A DNA stretch of 33,290 nt from DATJGR01 sp035494855 (GTDB lineage Bacteria; Pseudomonadota; Gammaproteobacteria; Pseudomonadales; Azotimanducaceae): contig DATJGR010000336.1 in assembly GCA_035494855.1 (NCBI GenBank), positions 1 to 33,290 of the forward strand, given 5' to 3'. This document shows, one piece after another, positions 23,705-31,716 of this stretch (within the stretch, counting starts at the first letter, position 1; each line of letters starts with the position of its first letter). The notes under the pieces are model-generated. The model saw nothing but the letters and a program-made list of their open reading frames with translations. It ran no database searches and was not told the DNA's origin. A program made the translations under genes and the position numbers.

Positions 23705-25111
23705 TTATGCGACGACGTCGATGGGCGTGATCGTACCGAGACGCCGTTCGATCGCGGCCGCGGCATCGAGACACAGATCTTCGCGGAAACGATCGCCGAT
23801 CACCTGCACGCCGGTCGGCAATCCCGCGGCGACGCCGGTGGGTACGCACACGACCGGCAGTCCCAACAGATTCATCGGGGTGACGAAGCGCATCAGATTG
23901 ACGATGTCGGCGGCGCTATTAGGCCCTGCGATGTCGTAACCGTGGGCGAATTGCGGTTCGCACCAGGTAGGGCCGACGATGATCGGATACTCCGCGAAGA
24001 ACTCCGACCACGCTCGCGCGATCTGATGGCGCGTCTGCATCAACAGCACACTGTCGTCGTAGGTTGGCGTTCCGAACAGTTCGCTGAAGGCGCCGAAGAA
24101 CCGGTTGGCATCGGCCGACATCACGGTGTTCAGCACTGCGCGCAGGGAACCGAATTCCCACGCGATCCAGCGGCCCCACGTTTCGACGGCCGCCTCCACC
24201 ATAGGCGGGCTGACTTCCTCTACCTTGTAGCCCGACGCCTCGAGCGCGGCGCCGGCGGATCGCACGCCGTCGCGAACCGACGTTGCCGTGGTGCCGCCCG
24301 CCGGATGCGGCACGAGCGCGACGCGAATCGGTTTCGAGGGCGTAGGTCCGTTGAGCGGCGCCGGATACGACATCGGATCGCGCGGATGCGCGCCCGCGAG
24401 CACGCCGAGACCGATCCGCAGATCCGCCACCGTGCGCGCCATCGGACCCTGCACCATCATCATCTGCGCCACCATCGGACCGCTCGCCGGTTCGATGCTC
24501 GATGCATGCGGGATTCGCCCGAACGATGGCTTCAGCGACGCGATACCGCAACAGAACGCCGGGTTGCGCAGCGATCCGCCGATGTCGTTGCCGAGACCGA
24601 TCGGGGTCATGCCGGTGGCGAGCGCGGCCGCTTCGCCGCCGCTCGATCCACCAACGGTGCGACCCAGGTGCCATGGATTGCGCGTCAGGCCGTACAGCGC
24701 GCTGTCGGTGTGCAACCGCAGCCCCATGTCGGGCATGTTGGTGCGCCCGATCGGAATGGCGCCGGCGGCCTTCATCCGTTCGACGATCGGGTGATCGAGC
24801 GTCGGCATCGCCTGCGCCATCATCGGCACCGCGTTGGTGGTGGGGGACCCGAGCAGATCGATGTTTGCTTTGATGCTGAGCGGCACGCCGTTCAGGGGGC
24901 CGCCGCGTTCGCCTTTGGCGATCGCGCGATCCACTGCGTCTGCGGTGGCCAGCGCTTCGCGTTCCAGCACCACCGGCATTGCATTGACCTGCGGGTTCAC
25001 CGCTGAGATTCGTTCGAGGTGCGCTTCGATCACGGCGCGCGAGCTGACCTCGCGTTTCGCAATCAAGGCCGCAAGTTCACCCGCCGATTGACGCCAGGGT
25101 ACTTCGCTCAC
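23705..25111 (-). CDS. Amidase-signature family amidase
   Basis: A 468-residue amide hydrolase. The Ser-Ser-Lys triad is visible: K81 (LSIKANIDLLG), S156 (GGSSGGE) and nucleophile S180 (GNDIGGS). The spacings K-75-S-24-S match those of fatty acid amide hydrolase (142/217/241). Start GTG at 25111 has GGAG seven bases upstream, behind an eight-base T tract. It lacks a signal peptide, so it is cytoplasmic. It precedes the P450 gene on the same strand, and a P450-amidase pair could act in a degradation pathway (inference). Substrate cannot be predicted, since family members hydrolyse many amides. It is divergent from the carbonic anhydrase gene. Confidence 0.95.
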   Translation of the reverse strand: MSEVPWRQSAGELAALIAKREVSSRAVIEAHLERISAVNPQVNAMPVVLEREALATADAVDRAIAKGERGGPLNGVPLSIKANIDLLGSPTTNAVPMMAQAMPTLDHPIVERMKAAGAIPIGRTNMPDMGLRLHTDSALYGLTRNPWHLGRTVGGSSGGEAAALATGMTPIGLGNDIGGSLRNPAFCCGIASLKPSFGRIPHASSIEPASGPMVAQMMMVQGPMARTVADLRIGLGVLAGAHPRDPMSYPAPLNGPTPSKPIRVALVPHPAGGTTATSVRDGVRSAGAALEASGYKVEEVSPPMVEAAVETWGRWIAWEFGSLRAVLNTVMSADANRFFGAFSELFGTPTYDDSVLLMQTRHQIARAWSEFFAEYPIIVGPTWCEPQFAHGYDIAGPNSAADIVNLMRFVTPMNLLGLPVVCVPTGVAAGLPTGVQVIGDRFREDLCLDAAAAIERRLGTITPIDVVA

Positions 25112-25221
25112 GTCGATCTCCGAAAAAAAACGGCAATGCTTAGTCTACGGTGCGGCCGCTGATCAGTTGAATGGTTTTGCGGTTATCCTTCACCCCTTCG
25201 TCGATTACTCAGGATGCGGGA

Positions 25222-25962
25222 ATGGACGCAGACTTCACGCTTGCCGAGGGCGGTGCCCGGCGGGGGTTTCTGAAGCGCGCCGGCGTCGCGGTGCTTGGCG
25301 TCGCGTCACTTGGCACGGGGCTGTCGCGCGTCGCATTCGCGGCCGACCCGGACAAGCCGCCACCGAAACCGGAGAACGTCATCTCCCCCGACGCTGCGCT
25401 CGAAAGATTGATACAGGGCAACGCCCGTTACGTGAAGGGCGTAACGAAACGGCACGATTTCAAGGCGCAACGCGAAGCGCTGGTCGGCGGCCAGAATCCG
25501 TACGCGGCGATTCTGAGTTGTGCCGATTCGAGGATCGCGCCCGAGTACGCGTTCGATGCGGCGCGCGGCGACCTGTTCGTGGTGCGGGTCGCCGGCAACT
25601 TCGCCAACGACGACGTGATCGCGAGCCTCGAATACGGTGTGGCAATGCTGAACGTGCCGTTGATCATGGTGCTCGGTCACGGTTCGTGCGGTGCCGTGGA
25701 CGCGACGATCAGTTCCGTAGAGGGGCACACCGAGCTTCCGGGGCACCTGCCGTCGCTCGTGAAAGCGATCGCGCCGGCGGTAAAGGCTGCGATTCCGGAC
25801 GCGGGCAGTCTGCTCGACAACGCCATTCGCGAAAACGTGCTGCTGAACGTGCGTACGCTGAGCACCGCGATGCCGATCCTCAACAAGGCAGTCGACGACA
25901 GGAAAGTGCGCGTCGTCGGCGGCATCTACAACCTGGCCACCGGCAAGGTCGACCTTGTCTGA
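25222..25962 (+). CDS. Exported beta-carbonic anhydrase with Tat signal
   Basis: A 246-residue beta-class carbonic anhydrase that interconverts CO2 and bicarbonate. Zinc ligands C100, H153 and C156 and the dyad D102/R104 (SCADSR; GHGSCG) are present. The N-terminus carries ARRGFLKRAG, a twin-arginine motif (R13 R14 x F L K), then a hydrophobic stretch and an AFA cleavage site near residue 40, so the enzyme is probably exported folded. Start ATG at 25222 has AGGA upstream; a further ATG at 25171 would bury the Tat motif too deep. It overlaps the start of the propeller lipoprotein gene by eight bases, indicating coupled expression. Confidence 0.95.
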   Translation: MDADFTLAEGGARRGFLKRAGVAVLGVASLGTGLSRVAFAADPDKPPPKPENVISPDAALERLIQGNARYVKGVTKRHDFKAQREALVGGQNPYAAILSCADSRIAPEYAFDAARGDLFVVRVAGNFANDDVIASLEYGVAMLNVPLIMVLGHGSCGAVDATISSVEGHTELPGHLPSLVKAIAPAVKAAIPDAGSLLDNAIRENVLLNVRTLSTAMPILNKAVDDRKVRVVGGIYNLATGKVDLV

Positions 25963-26848
25963 CGGCGCGGCGCGTAGCGCGGAGTTTGCGCTGATCTGTG
26001 CGCTGCTGGTGGGATGTGCGATCCGCGGCGCAACCGATCTGCCGGCGACCAACGATTTCACCGAGGCGGGGTGCGTCCAGATCGTCGGCTACGTCGGCGA
26101 CGCGATGGAGCCGTTCATTGCGCCAAAGACCGGCGACCTGCTGTTCAACAACCGCAACTCGCCGCCGGAACAGACCGACCTGCATTGGGCGCGGCGCATC
26201 GACGACTCGCACTTCCAGTACGTCGGTCCGATCGAGGGAACGAACTCTCCGGCGCTCGACGGCGTGCCGAGCGTCGACGAAGACGGGAATTTCTACTTCG
26301 TTTCGACGCGCTCGTACGACGAGACGCTGTCGTCGATCTACACCGGGCACTGGGGGAACGGTACGGTTACCGACGTGGAAATCGTGCGCGGCATTGCGCC
26401 GGAACAGCGCGGCCTGGTCGACTTCGATGCGGAGATCAGTCGCGACGGCGATTCACTGTTCTATGTGGAGGGCCGCTTCAGCGGCGGCCAAATGCCGGAT
26501 TCCGCGGACATCGAGCTCGCGCATCGAATGGGCGACCGCTTCGTGCGCGATACGTTCAGCGACGTGCTGCTCGGCTCGGTCAACACGCCTGCGCTGGAAT
26601 ACGCGCCGGCGATCTCGGTGGACCGCCGCGAGTTGTTCTTCACGCGGCTCGATCCCCACGCGCGCACCATCGCGATCTATCGCACGAAACGCATCGGCGC
26701 GGGGCAACCGTTCGGCCCCCCGGAACGGGTCGCAGCGGCTGACGGTTTTGTCGAGGCGCCAGCACTCAGCCCCGATGGCGACACTCTGTACTTCCACCGG
26801 CTCGACGCGGGGAGGTTCCACATCTGCCGGGCTACCAGAAATCACTGA
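25955..26848 (+). CDS. WD40-like (PD40) beta-propeller lipoprotein
   Basis: A 297-residue protein with N-terminal lipobox LLVGC (C21) after a hydrophobic stretch, so it is probably a lipoprotein. The remainder shows repeated TolB/PD40-type blades: KTGDLLFNNR, VDEDGNFYFVSTR, ISRDGDSLFYVEG, SVDRRELFFTR and LSPDGDTLYFHR, about five blades. The start is TTG at 25955, which overlaps the carbonic anhydrase gene by eight bases; AAGG lies upstream and no ATG or GTG is available before the lipobox. Such propellers bind sugars or proteins; no enzymatic motif is seen. The coupling suggests a joint role in the envelope with the carbonic anhydrase (inference). Confidence 0.86.
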   Translation: MSDGAARSAEFALICALLVGCAIRGATDLPATNDFTEAGCVQIVGYVGDAMEPFIAPKTGDLLFNNRNSPPEQTDLHWARRIDDSHFQYVGPIEGTNSPALDGVPSVDEDGNFYFVSTRSYDETLSSIYTGHWGNGTVTDVEIVRGIAPEQRGLVDFDAEISRDGDSLFYVEGRFSGGQMPDSADIELAHRMGDRFVRDTFSDVLLGSVNTPALEYAPAISVDRRELFFTRLDPHARTIAIYRTKRIGAGQPFGPPERVAAADGFVEAPALSPDGDTLYFHRLDAGRFHICRATRNH

Positions 26849-27021
26849 ACCGGTTGCAGCATCGCCATGGCCATGTCGATGAGGTTGAGAATGCGGCGCC
26901 GATCGAAGCGTTTCCTTTCGACCGGCTGCACCATCAACCAACCGTCGCCGACCGCGCTGATCTGATCCGCGAGCAGGTCGGGCTCAAAGTCGCGTCGAAC
27001 GTGCGGCAGGAAGAGACATGG
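26842..27021 (-). pseudogene. C-terminal remnant of a regulator, possibly TetR-type
   Basis: On the minus strand a frame reads LPHVRRDFEPDLLADQ, GDGWLMVQPVERKRF and RRRILNLIDMAMAML before a stop at 26842-26844. This resembles the last two helices of a TetR-type ligand domain. There is no start codon and no helix-turn-helix upstream, since the VOC gene ends at 27094. It overlaps the end of the lipoprotein gene by seven bases. I read it as a truncated leftover. The family is a guess from helix pattern. The opposite strand has a 27-codon frame (27018-27101) with AGGA upstream that cannot be ruled out. Confidence 0.4.
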
Positions 27022-27093
27022 GATGGGTCGAAGTCGAGGGGCAGATGATCGACCCGAATCATCTGCTCCGCGACATCGACAGCGCGCAGTTGC

Positions 27094-27537
27094 TCACGTG
27101 ATCTTGTACGCGTCTCCGACGCGCTTCTGCAGCTCGGCTTTCGATACGTCTTCGACGTGCGTCGCAATCATCCAGCGGTGGCCGAACGGATCCTTGATGG
27201 TGCCCGAGCGTTCGCCATACGGCTGGTCCTGCACGGCCCGTTGCACCGTTGCGCCTTCGGCGGCGGCGCGTGCCACGGTGGCGGCGGCGTCGGGCACGCT
27301 GAGGTGAAACATCGCGGGCGTGCCGCCGAGCGATTGCGGACTCAGCACTTCGATTTCCGGGTGTTCGTCGGAGAGCATCAGGCGCGCTCCGCCGATCTCG
27401 ATCTCCGCGTGCCCGACGCGGCCGTTCGGCTCCGTGTAACGCGCCGCGGATTCGATCGCACCGAATGCTTTCTTGTAGAACTCGATCGCCTTCGCGGCGC
27501 CTTTTACGGTGATGTACGGCGTAATCGTCTGGTTCAT
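27094..27537 (-). CDS. VOC/glyoxalase-like (PhnB-type) protein
   Basis: A 147-residue protein of the vicinal oxygen chelate superfamily. It begins ITPYITVKGAAKAIEFYKKAF and continues with VGHAEIEIGGARLMLSDEHPE, typical of the PhnB/DUF-type glyoxalase-like group; YGERSGTIKDPFGHRWMIATH supplies the last beta-strand and possible metal ligands (H and E). Start ATG at 27537 has GAGAGG nine bases upstream; a longer frame to 27966 overlaps the SRPBCC gene and is rejected. It is the third gene of the ArsR-SRPBCC-VOC operon, a combination common in bacteria and often of unknown role. Confidence 0.92.
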   Translation of the reverse strand: MNQTITPYITVKGAAKAIEFYKKAFGAIESAARYTEPNGRVGHAEIEIGGARLMLSDEHPEIEVLSPQSLGGTPAMFHLSVPDAAATVARAAAEGATVQRAVQDQPYGERSGTIKDPFGHRWMIATHVEDVSKAELQKRVGDAYKIT

Positions 27538-27575
27538 GGTGCATACCTCTCGATGATGCCGGAGCGCCGGCGGGT

Positions 27576-28052
27576 TCAGGTTCGGGCGATGTACTGGCGC
27601 AGCGAGCCGAGGTTCTCGGCCCACAGACTCGCTTTCATGTATTCGTAGTCGCGACCGTGTTGCCCGTGTCGAGCCGGATGATCGGCGCGCAGGGCGGACC
27701 AGCCACGGTGTTCCACCGAAACGCGCGTGCCGCCGTCGACCGGTTCGAAACGCACGTCCACCTCCGTCGACTCCGCGTCGGCGAAGCTCGGCAGCCGCCA
27801 GTTCAGTACCAGCCGCTGGCCAGGTGTCCATTGCGTTACGCGTCCGATCACGAAGGTCGTCCCGTCGGCGTACTGCTCGAGCAGACGTCCCGTCGGACCC
27901 GGCTCGAATACGAGCGTGCCGTTCCACGGCGCGCGGAAACGGTGCTTCGGGCCGCGCAGCCACCACGTGTCGATCTGCGACGTGAACACTTCGAAGGCGA
28001 GGCCCGGTTCAGTTGCGACTTCGATCGATACGATGACCGTCTGCGTGGTCAT
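27576..28052 (-). CDS. SRPBCC/AHSA1-type domain protein
   Basis: A 158-residue protein of the START/Bet v1 (AHSA1, SRPBCC) superfamily, with SIEVATEPGLAFEVFTSQID, then FEPGPTGRLLEQY and LVLNWRLPSF, ending in VEHRGWSALRADHPARHG and an aromatic helix. These proteins bind hydrophobic ligands. Start ATG at 28052 overlaps the ArsR gene stop (ATGA), so translation is coupled. AHSA1-like proteins downstream of ArsR regulators are common and may act as their ligand-binding partners. It is followed by the VOC gene after 38 bp. Confidence 0.93.
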   Translation of the reverse strand: MTTQTVIVSIEVATEPGLAFEVFTSQIDTWWLRGPKHRFRAPWNGTLVFEPGPTGRLLEQYADGTTFVIGRVTQWTPGQRLVLNWRLPSFADAESTEVDVRFEPVDGGTRVSVEHRGWSALRADHPARHGQHGRDYEYMKASLWAENLGSLRQYIART

Positions 28053-28453
28053 CGGCGTCTTCCGGATCGCGACTTGCGCGGCCGCCGCGCCTTTGGAGTG
28101 CCGTTGGTTGGCGAGCGCTTCGCGGCGGCGTCGGCAGCGGCCTTGAACGATGCGAGCTGGTCGTTCCAGAACGCGCCGACGTCGCTGAGCCAGTCTTTGA
28201 GCTCGTCGAGGCGCTCCGGACGCAATCGATACACGCGCACGCGCGCATCGTCGACCGGGCGTTCCTCTTCGATGAGCAGGCTGCTGCGCAGGATCTTCAG
28301 GTGTTTGCTCATGACCGGCGCATTCAATTCGAGCAGGGTTGCGAGCTCACCGGCGCGGCGCGGTTGCACTTTGAGCAGTTCGACGATGCCGCGGCGCACC
28401 GGGTCGGCCAGTGCGATCAGCGTATCGTCGAGAGCAGAGGCGGCGGAAGGCAT
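28049..28453 (-). CDS. ArsR/SdpR-type winged-helix repressor
   Basis: A 134-residue ArsR-family regulator. The winged helix covers about residues 8-90: LADPVRRGIVELLKVQPRRAGELAT, then the recognition helix NAPVMSKHLKILRSSLL and the wing RVRVYRLRPERLDEL. No cysteine pair of the metal-sensing kind is present (no CVC motif), so it is not an arsenic sensor but the SdpR/metal-free type. The C-terminal tail is very basic (KARRPRKSRSGRRR). Start ATG at 28453. The operator at 28467-28501 overlaps its own promoter, so it likely represses itself. It overlaps the SRPBCC gene by four bases. Confidence 0.95.
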   Translation of the reverse strand: MPSAASALDDTLIALADPVRRGIVELLKVQPRRAGELATLLELNAPVMSKHLKILRSSLLIEEERPVDDARVRVYRLRPERLDELKDWLSDVGAFWNDQLASFKAAADAAAKRSPTNGTPKARRPRKSRSGRRR

Positions 28454-28466
28454 CGCGGCATCTTAG

Positions 28467-28511
28467 TTTCCAATTCAGGAAATAGTTTACTGAATTGGAA
28501 AGTAGTGTCAA
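28467..28511 (-). promoter_or_regulatory. arsR-type promoter with overlapping 12-bp inverted repeat operator
   Basis: On the minus strand TTGACA (28506-28511), a 16-bp spacer and TAAACT (28484-28489) form a good sigma-70-type promoter; -35 is fully consensus. A perfect 12-bp inverted repeat, TTTCCAATTCAG (28467-28478) and CTGAATTGGAAA (28490-28501), separated by 11 bp, covers the spacer and -10. It is strikingly AT-rich compared with its surroundings. This is the classical layout for repression by the ArsR-type protein encoded immediately downstream. Confidence 0.8.
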
Positions 28512-28532
28512 CCGTGCACTTTGCGGACGCCG

Positions 28533-29441
28533 TTACTCTATCGAGACGACATCCTTGCTGGTGGGTGCGATGACGATCTCCACGCGGCGATTCATCTGCC
28601 GTCCGGCCGCGGTGGCGTTGTCGGCCGTCGGCATGTCTTCGCCGTGTGCCAGAGTCGCCAATTGGCCAGCGGGAACACCGAGGCTGATCAGCGCCGTCAT
28701 CACCGCATTTGCACGTTGTTGCGACAACTCGAGATTGACGCTGGGCGCGCCGACATCGTCGGTGTAGCCCTCGATCAATGCGGTGCGTGCGGGATTGCGC
28801 TTGAAGAAGTCGGCGAGCTTGGTGATGTTGCTGCTGCCGCTCGCCAGGATCTGCGACTTGCCCGTGTCGAACAGCACGTCGCCCAACGTCACGACCATGC
28901 CGCGGTCCGTCTGCTTCGCATTGAGATCCTTCAGTTGCATTTCCAGATCGCTCACGCGGGCATCGTTGCGAATGGCCGCGGCATCGGCATTGGCCAGTTC
29001 GGCAGCCTTTCGATCGTTGTTTTGTTCGGAGAGCGCGAGCTGTTTCTCGGCATTGTCGGCAGCATATTCAGCGCTCGCGGCTTCGTTCGTGCGCGCTTCG
29101 AGCAGGAGCTTGTCTCGCTCGGCGGCGGCGCCGGCAACGACCGCTTGTGAGGCCTTGCTGGATGCGGTGTCGTTGGCGATACGCACGCGCTGCAGCGTCA
29201 TGTACGCGAGGTGATTCACGGTTGCCGTGGCGGCATGGTCAGTCGCGGCCTGTTCTGCGACGCGCAACGAATCGGCTGCTTTCGTCAGTTCGTCAGGCGC
29301 AAGTGCGGCGACCTGCGGATTGTGCCGGGCCGCATCGACTGCACTGGTCGCCTGATCCAACGCCGCGTTTTGCTCCGGAATGGAGGTACAGGCCGCAAAC
29401 AACGCGGCGAGGGGGACGAGGACGGTCATTCGAGTGTTCAT
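28533..29441 (-). CDS. OmpA-family lipoprotein with DUF4398-like N-terminus
   Basis: A 302-residue outer-membrane-linked lipoprotein. Lipobox LFAAC (C18) follows a short signal peptide. Residues about 25-190 are Ala-rich coiled helix of DUF4398 character; the C-terminus is an OmpA peptidoglycan-binding domain (VTLGDVLFDTGKSQI, IEGYTDDVGAPSVNLELSQQ, GRQMNRRVEIVI), in which the Asp and Arg contact meso-diaminopimelate. Start ATG at 29441 overlaps the stop of the upstream DUF4398 lipoprotein gene (ATGA), with AGGA six bases before it. The pair likely acts together as a lipoprotein-peptidoglycan tether. Confidence 0.93.
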   Translation of the reverse strand: MNTRMTVLVPLAALFAACTSIPEQNAALDQATSAVDAARHNPQVAALAPDELTKAADSLRVAEQAATDHAATATVNHLAYMTLQRVRIANDTASSKASQAVVAGAAAERDKLLLEARTNEAASAEYAADNAEKQLALSEQNNDRKAAELANADAAAIRNDARVSDLEMQLKDLNAKQTDRGMVVTLGDVLFDTGKSQILASGSSNITKLADFFKRNPARTALIEGYTDDVGAPSVNLELSQQRANAVMTALISLGVPAGQLATLAHGEDMPTADNATAAGRQMNRRVEIVIAPTSKDVVSIE

Positions 29442-29842
29442 TGGGATTCCTGATCTGCTCTACGGTGATTCTGGCGGTCGATTTCTTCGACAAGCACGTG
29501 CGCCGCGTCCTGCGACTCCACCGCGGCTCTTCGCGTACGCGCGGACTGAGCGGTCAGTTCCGCGACCTGAGCGTCGACCTCGGCTTCCTGCGCGAGCTGG
29601 ATGGCCCGTTCGTAGTCTCTGTTCGTCTCGGCTTGTCGTGCGCTGGAGAGTTTGGCGATGGCAATCTGCAACTCGGCCGGTGCGTCCTGGCTCGTGCTAC
29701 TCGTATTGGCGTGTTGAACCGCGGCATCGGCGACGGCCAACTGCGCGCTCGGCACCGGTGTGGTCACGCAGCCTCCGAGCACGGCGAAGAGGATCGATGT
29801 CATCACGGTGGTCGCGATGCGGATCGGGCGGGGAATATTCAT
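29438..29842 (-). CDS. DUF4398-type small lipoprotein
   Basis: A 134-residue lipoprotein with signal peptide and lipobox VLGGC (C25). The mature part is an Ala/Gln/Glu-rich helical coiled-coil (AELQIAIAKLSSARQAE, ERAIQLAQEAEVDAQVAEL) typical of DUF4398, and it lacks an OmpA domain. Start ATG at 29842 has GAGG seven bases upstream. Its stop overlaps the start of the OmpA-family lipoprotein gene by four bases, so the two are made in fixed proportion. Gene order DUF4398 then OmpA-domain protein is common in gammaproteobacteria. It follows the CorA-like gene after 126 bp. Confidence 0.9.
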   Translation of the reverse strand: MNIPRPIRIATTVMTSILFAVLGGCVTTPVPSAQLAVADAAVQHANTSSTSQDAPAELQIAIAKLSSARQAETNRDYERAIQLAQEAEVDAQVAELTAQSARTRRAAVESQDAAHVLVEEIDRQNHRRADQESQ

Positions 29843-29856
29843 GTTCGAACCTCGGC

Positions 29857-29885
29857 AAAAGCCTGCTGCGTGCAGGGCGACAGGC
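29857..29885 (-). terminator. Weak hairpin with T4 between CorA-like and DUF4398 genes
   Basis: On the minus strand GCCTG (29881-29885) pairs with CAGGC (29861-29865), with an inner CCTGC/GCAGG alternative, followed by TTTT (29857-29860). The stem is short and the T tract is only four bases, so partial termination is the most that is likely. Confidence 0.3.
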
Positions 29886-29968
29886 CAGCATCGTCGGGGT
29901 GATGACGTGAGTCTGTCTGCTACCGAACGTTCGGAGCGTCGAGAGGTCGATGGACCGCCTCTGGTCGA

Positions 29969-31618
29969 CTAGCGCTGTCGATCGCGCCACGCCTCCCAGA
30001 TCGCACCGAACTTTTCTTTCGTGGAGAGTCGATCATCCGACAGCGCGTCGAGCACGTCGGACAGGCGCTTGGATTTGACGACCGTGTACATGGTCAGCCA
30101 TGCCGTCGCGACCAGGATGACGGCAAAGAAGATGACTCTCTCCAGCAGCGGTGCATCGGCGTCCGCGATCAGGTTCATGCCGAGGAACCCGGTCGTGACG
30201 GTGCCGATCAAGCCGAGGATCGTGACGACCGTCAGCCGAACGACCGTGTTGGCCTGGCGTCGCAAACTGTCGCTGTTGAGATACTCATCCATGTCGTGAA
30301 TGCGCTCTTTCACTTCCATGTACAACGGATCGAGACCGAGATGATCGGCGCACATCTTGAACAGCGCTTTCGGCGCGGCCTGCTCGGAAATCTCGTGGAA
30401 CCAGTATCGGTGCGTGAAGCGCAGGAAGATCTCGAAGCGCTGCCGGATCGCGCGCTTGAACCGCTTCACCGATTCTGGATTGCCGACCTCGAGGCGTTCG
30501 AGTGCGTGCACGAGTTGATCCGACACCATCAGCAGCGCCGCCTTCTGGAAGTGCGCAATCATGAACAGCAGGAAGTGCTGATGGCGAAATTGCGCGAGGA
30601 CGCCGGTATCGGTGTTGGTGAAGAACGGCCAGCTGGCGTCGCCGACCACCGAAAGACCGTGGCCGCAACACAGATAGCGGGTGTTGCGACCATCGCTTCC
30701 GTCGCCGCCTTCGGTCCAGTAGCGGTCGTAGCAATAGCGCTTTTCGAAATCGGCAACGTAATGCGCCGAATACGGCAACGCGTCTTCGCCTGCTCCGGTG
30801 ACGAGACCGAGCCGCACGAAATCGTTGCGTGTAAGCGCACGGGCGTTGTCCATGCCGAGATAGGCCATCACCGGCATGCGGTAATACTCGATCTGCCGGT
30901 AACGGATCGTTCCGGGCGAACCGGTCTGATCCTGCACCAGCGGATACATCAGATACGCCCAGTGCGAAGCGATGCGCGGCACGCGGTGCTGGCCGACGAA
31001 GGTCAGGAATTTATCGCGATCGCGCGAATCCGATTGCGCCAGCGGGGTACCGTCGGGCGCGAGCCACTCCACCTCGTACATCGAGTGAATGCCCTGGCCG
31101 CTTGCGTCCCATCCCGCCGGATAGGCGCGGCCGAACCGGTGCAGGATGTCTTGCGCGACGTCGAGCGACAGGTCGTTCGCGTAGACCTCGACGTTCAGCA
31201 GCGTCACGTCGATGTCGAAGAAGAAGTACAGGTCGACGTGCGCGATCGACAGCACGACAGGCTCTGAACCCGGATGAGCCACGACGCGCACGGCGCCGAT
31301 GTCGTGACGACGGAACACCCGCATCGGCGAGTTGCCGTGGCCTTCCGGATCGGAGTAGCCGTCGCCATAAAGAAACCGTTGGACATATGGCAGGAACGTG
31401 ACCAGCTCGTTGTAATGGCGTTCCTGGTACTGACCTGGTGCGCCGCCGAATTCGTCGATGACCTCGCGCCAGGGATTGCCCTCACTTGCGGAATGCAGCA
31501 CTTCCCAATGCCGCTGCACCTGGTTGCCTTCCTTCAGCGGAATCAGCTGCAGCGGCCACAACAGAATCTGCCTGAAATGGCGCACGCGTTTCCCTGGTAC
31601 CGCAGCGACCTCAGACAT
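29969..31618 (-). CDS. CorA-like membrane protein with very large N-terminal domain
   Basis: A 549-residue protein with two closely spaced C-terminal membrane segments (about 459-478 and 494-513). Between them is TGFLGMNLIADAD, containing the Gly-Met-Asn (480-482) that marks CorA-type Mg2+/Co2+ channels. The N-terminal 440 residues are far longer than the roughly 250 of CorA and include aromatic, acidic segments (HVDLYFFFDIDVTLLNVEV, YCYDRYWTEGGDG). The C-terminal tail is basic and acidic mixed. The start is ATG at 31618 with GGGGG seven bases upstream; GTG/ATG at 31666 lacks a site. It is upstream of the DUF4398-OmpA pair and divergent from the toroid gene. Ion specificity is unknown. Confidence 0.9.
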   Translation of the reverse strand: MSEVAAVPGKRVRHFRQILLWPLQLIPLKEGNQVQRHWEVLHSASEGNPWREVIDEFGGAPGQYQERHYNELVTFLPYVQRFLYGDGYSDPEGHGNSPMRVFRRHDIGAVRVVAHPGSEPVVLSIAHVDLYFFFDIDVTLLNVEVYANDLSLDVAQDILHRFGRAYPAGWDASGQGIHSMYEVEWLAPDGTPLAQSDSRDRDKFLTFVGQHRVPRIASHWAYLMYPLVQDQTGSPGTIRYRQIEYYRMPVMAYLGMDNARALTRNDFVRLGLVTGAGEDALPYSAHYVADFEKRYCYDRYWTEGGDGSDGRNTRYLCCGHGLSVVGDASWPFFTNTDTGVLAQFRHQHFLLFMIAHFQKAALLMVSDQLVHALERLEVGNPESVKRFKRAIRQRFEIFLRFTHRYWFHEISEQAAPKALFKMCADHLGLDPLYMEVKERIHDMDEYLNSDSLRRQANTVVRLTVVTILGLIGTVTTGFLGMNLIADADAPLLERVIFFAVILVATAWLTMYTVVKSKRLSDVLDALSDDRLSTKEKFGAIWEAWRDRQR

Positions 31619-31716
31619 GTGGATTCCCCCGTTGCGGCAGGGTAACAGGGGAGCGTTTGCGCGCAACAGGTCTGCTCCTGTTGACGCGCCTCGCGCGGCG
31701 GCAGAACAATCGTGCG

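Noticed and set aside
27018..27101. 27-codon plus-strand frame with AGGA upstream
   Set aside because: Protein-like composition and a plausible ribosome-binding site, but too short and unsupported by homology or context to call; mentioned with the remnant.
31630..31680. GTTGCG...CGCAAC inverted repeat in the CorA/toroid gap
   Set aside because: Only six-base arms separated by more than 20 bp; expected by chance in such sequence.
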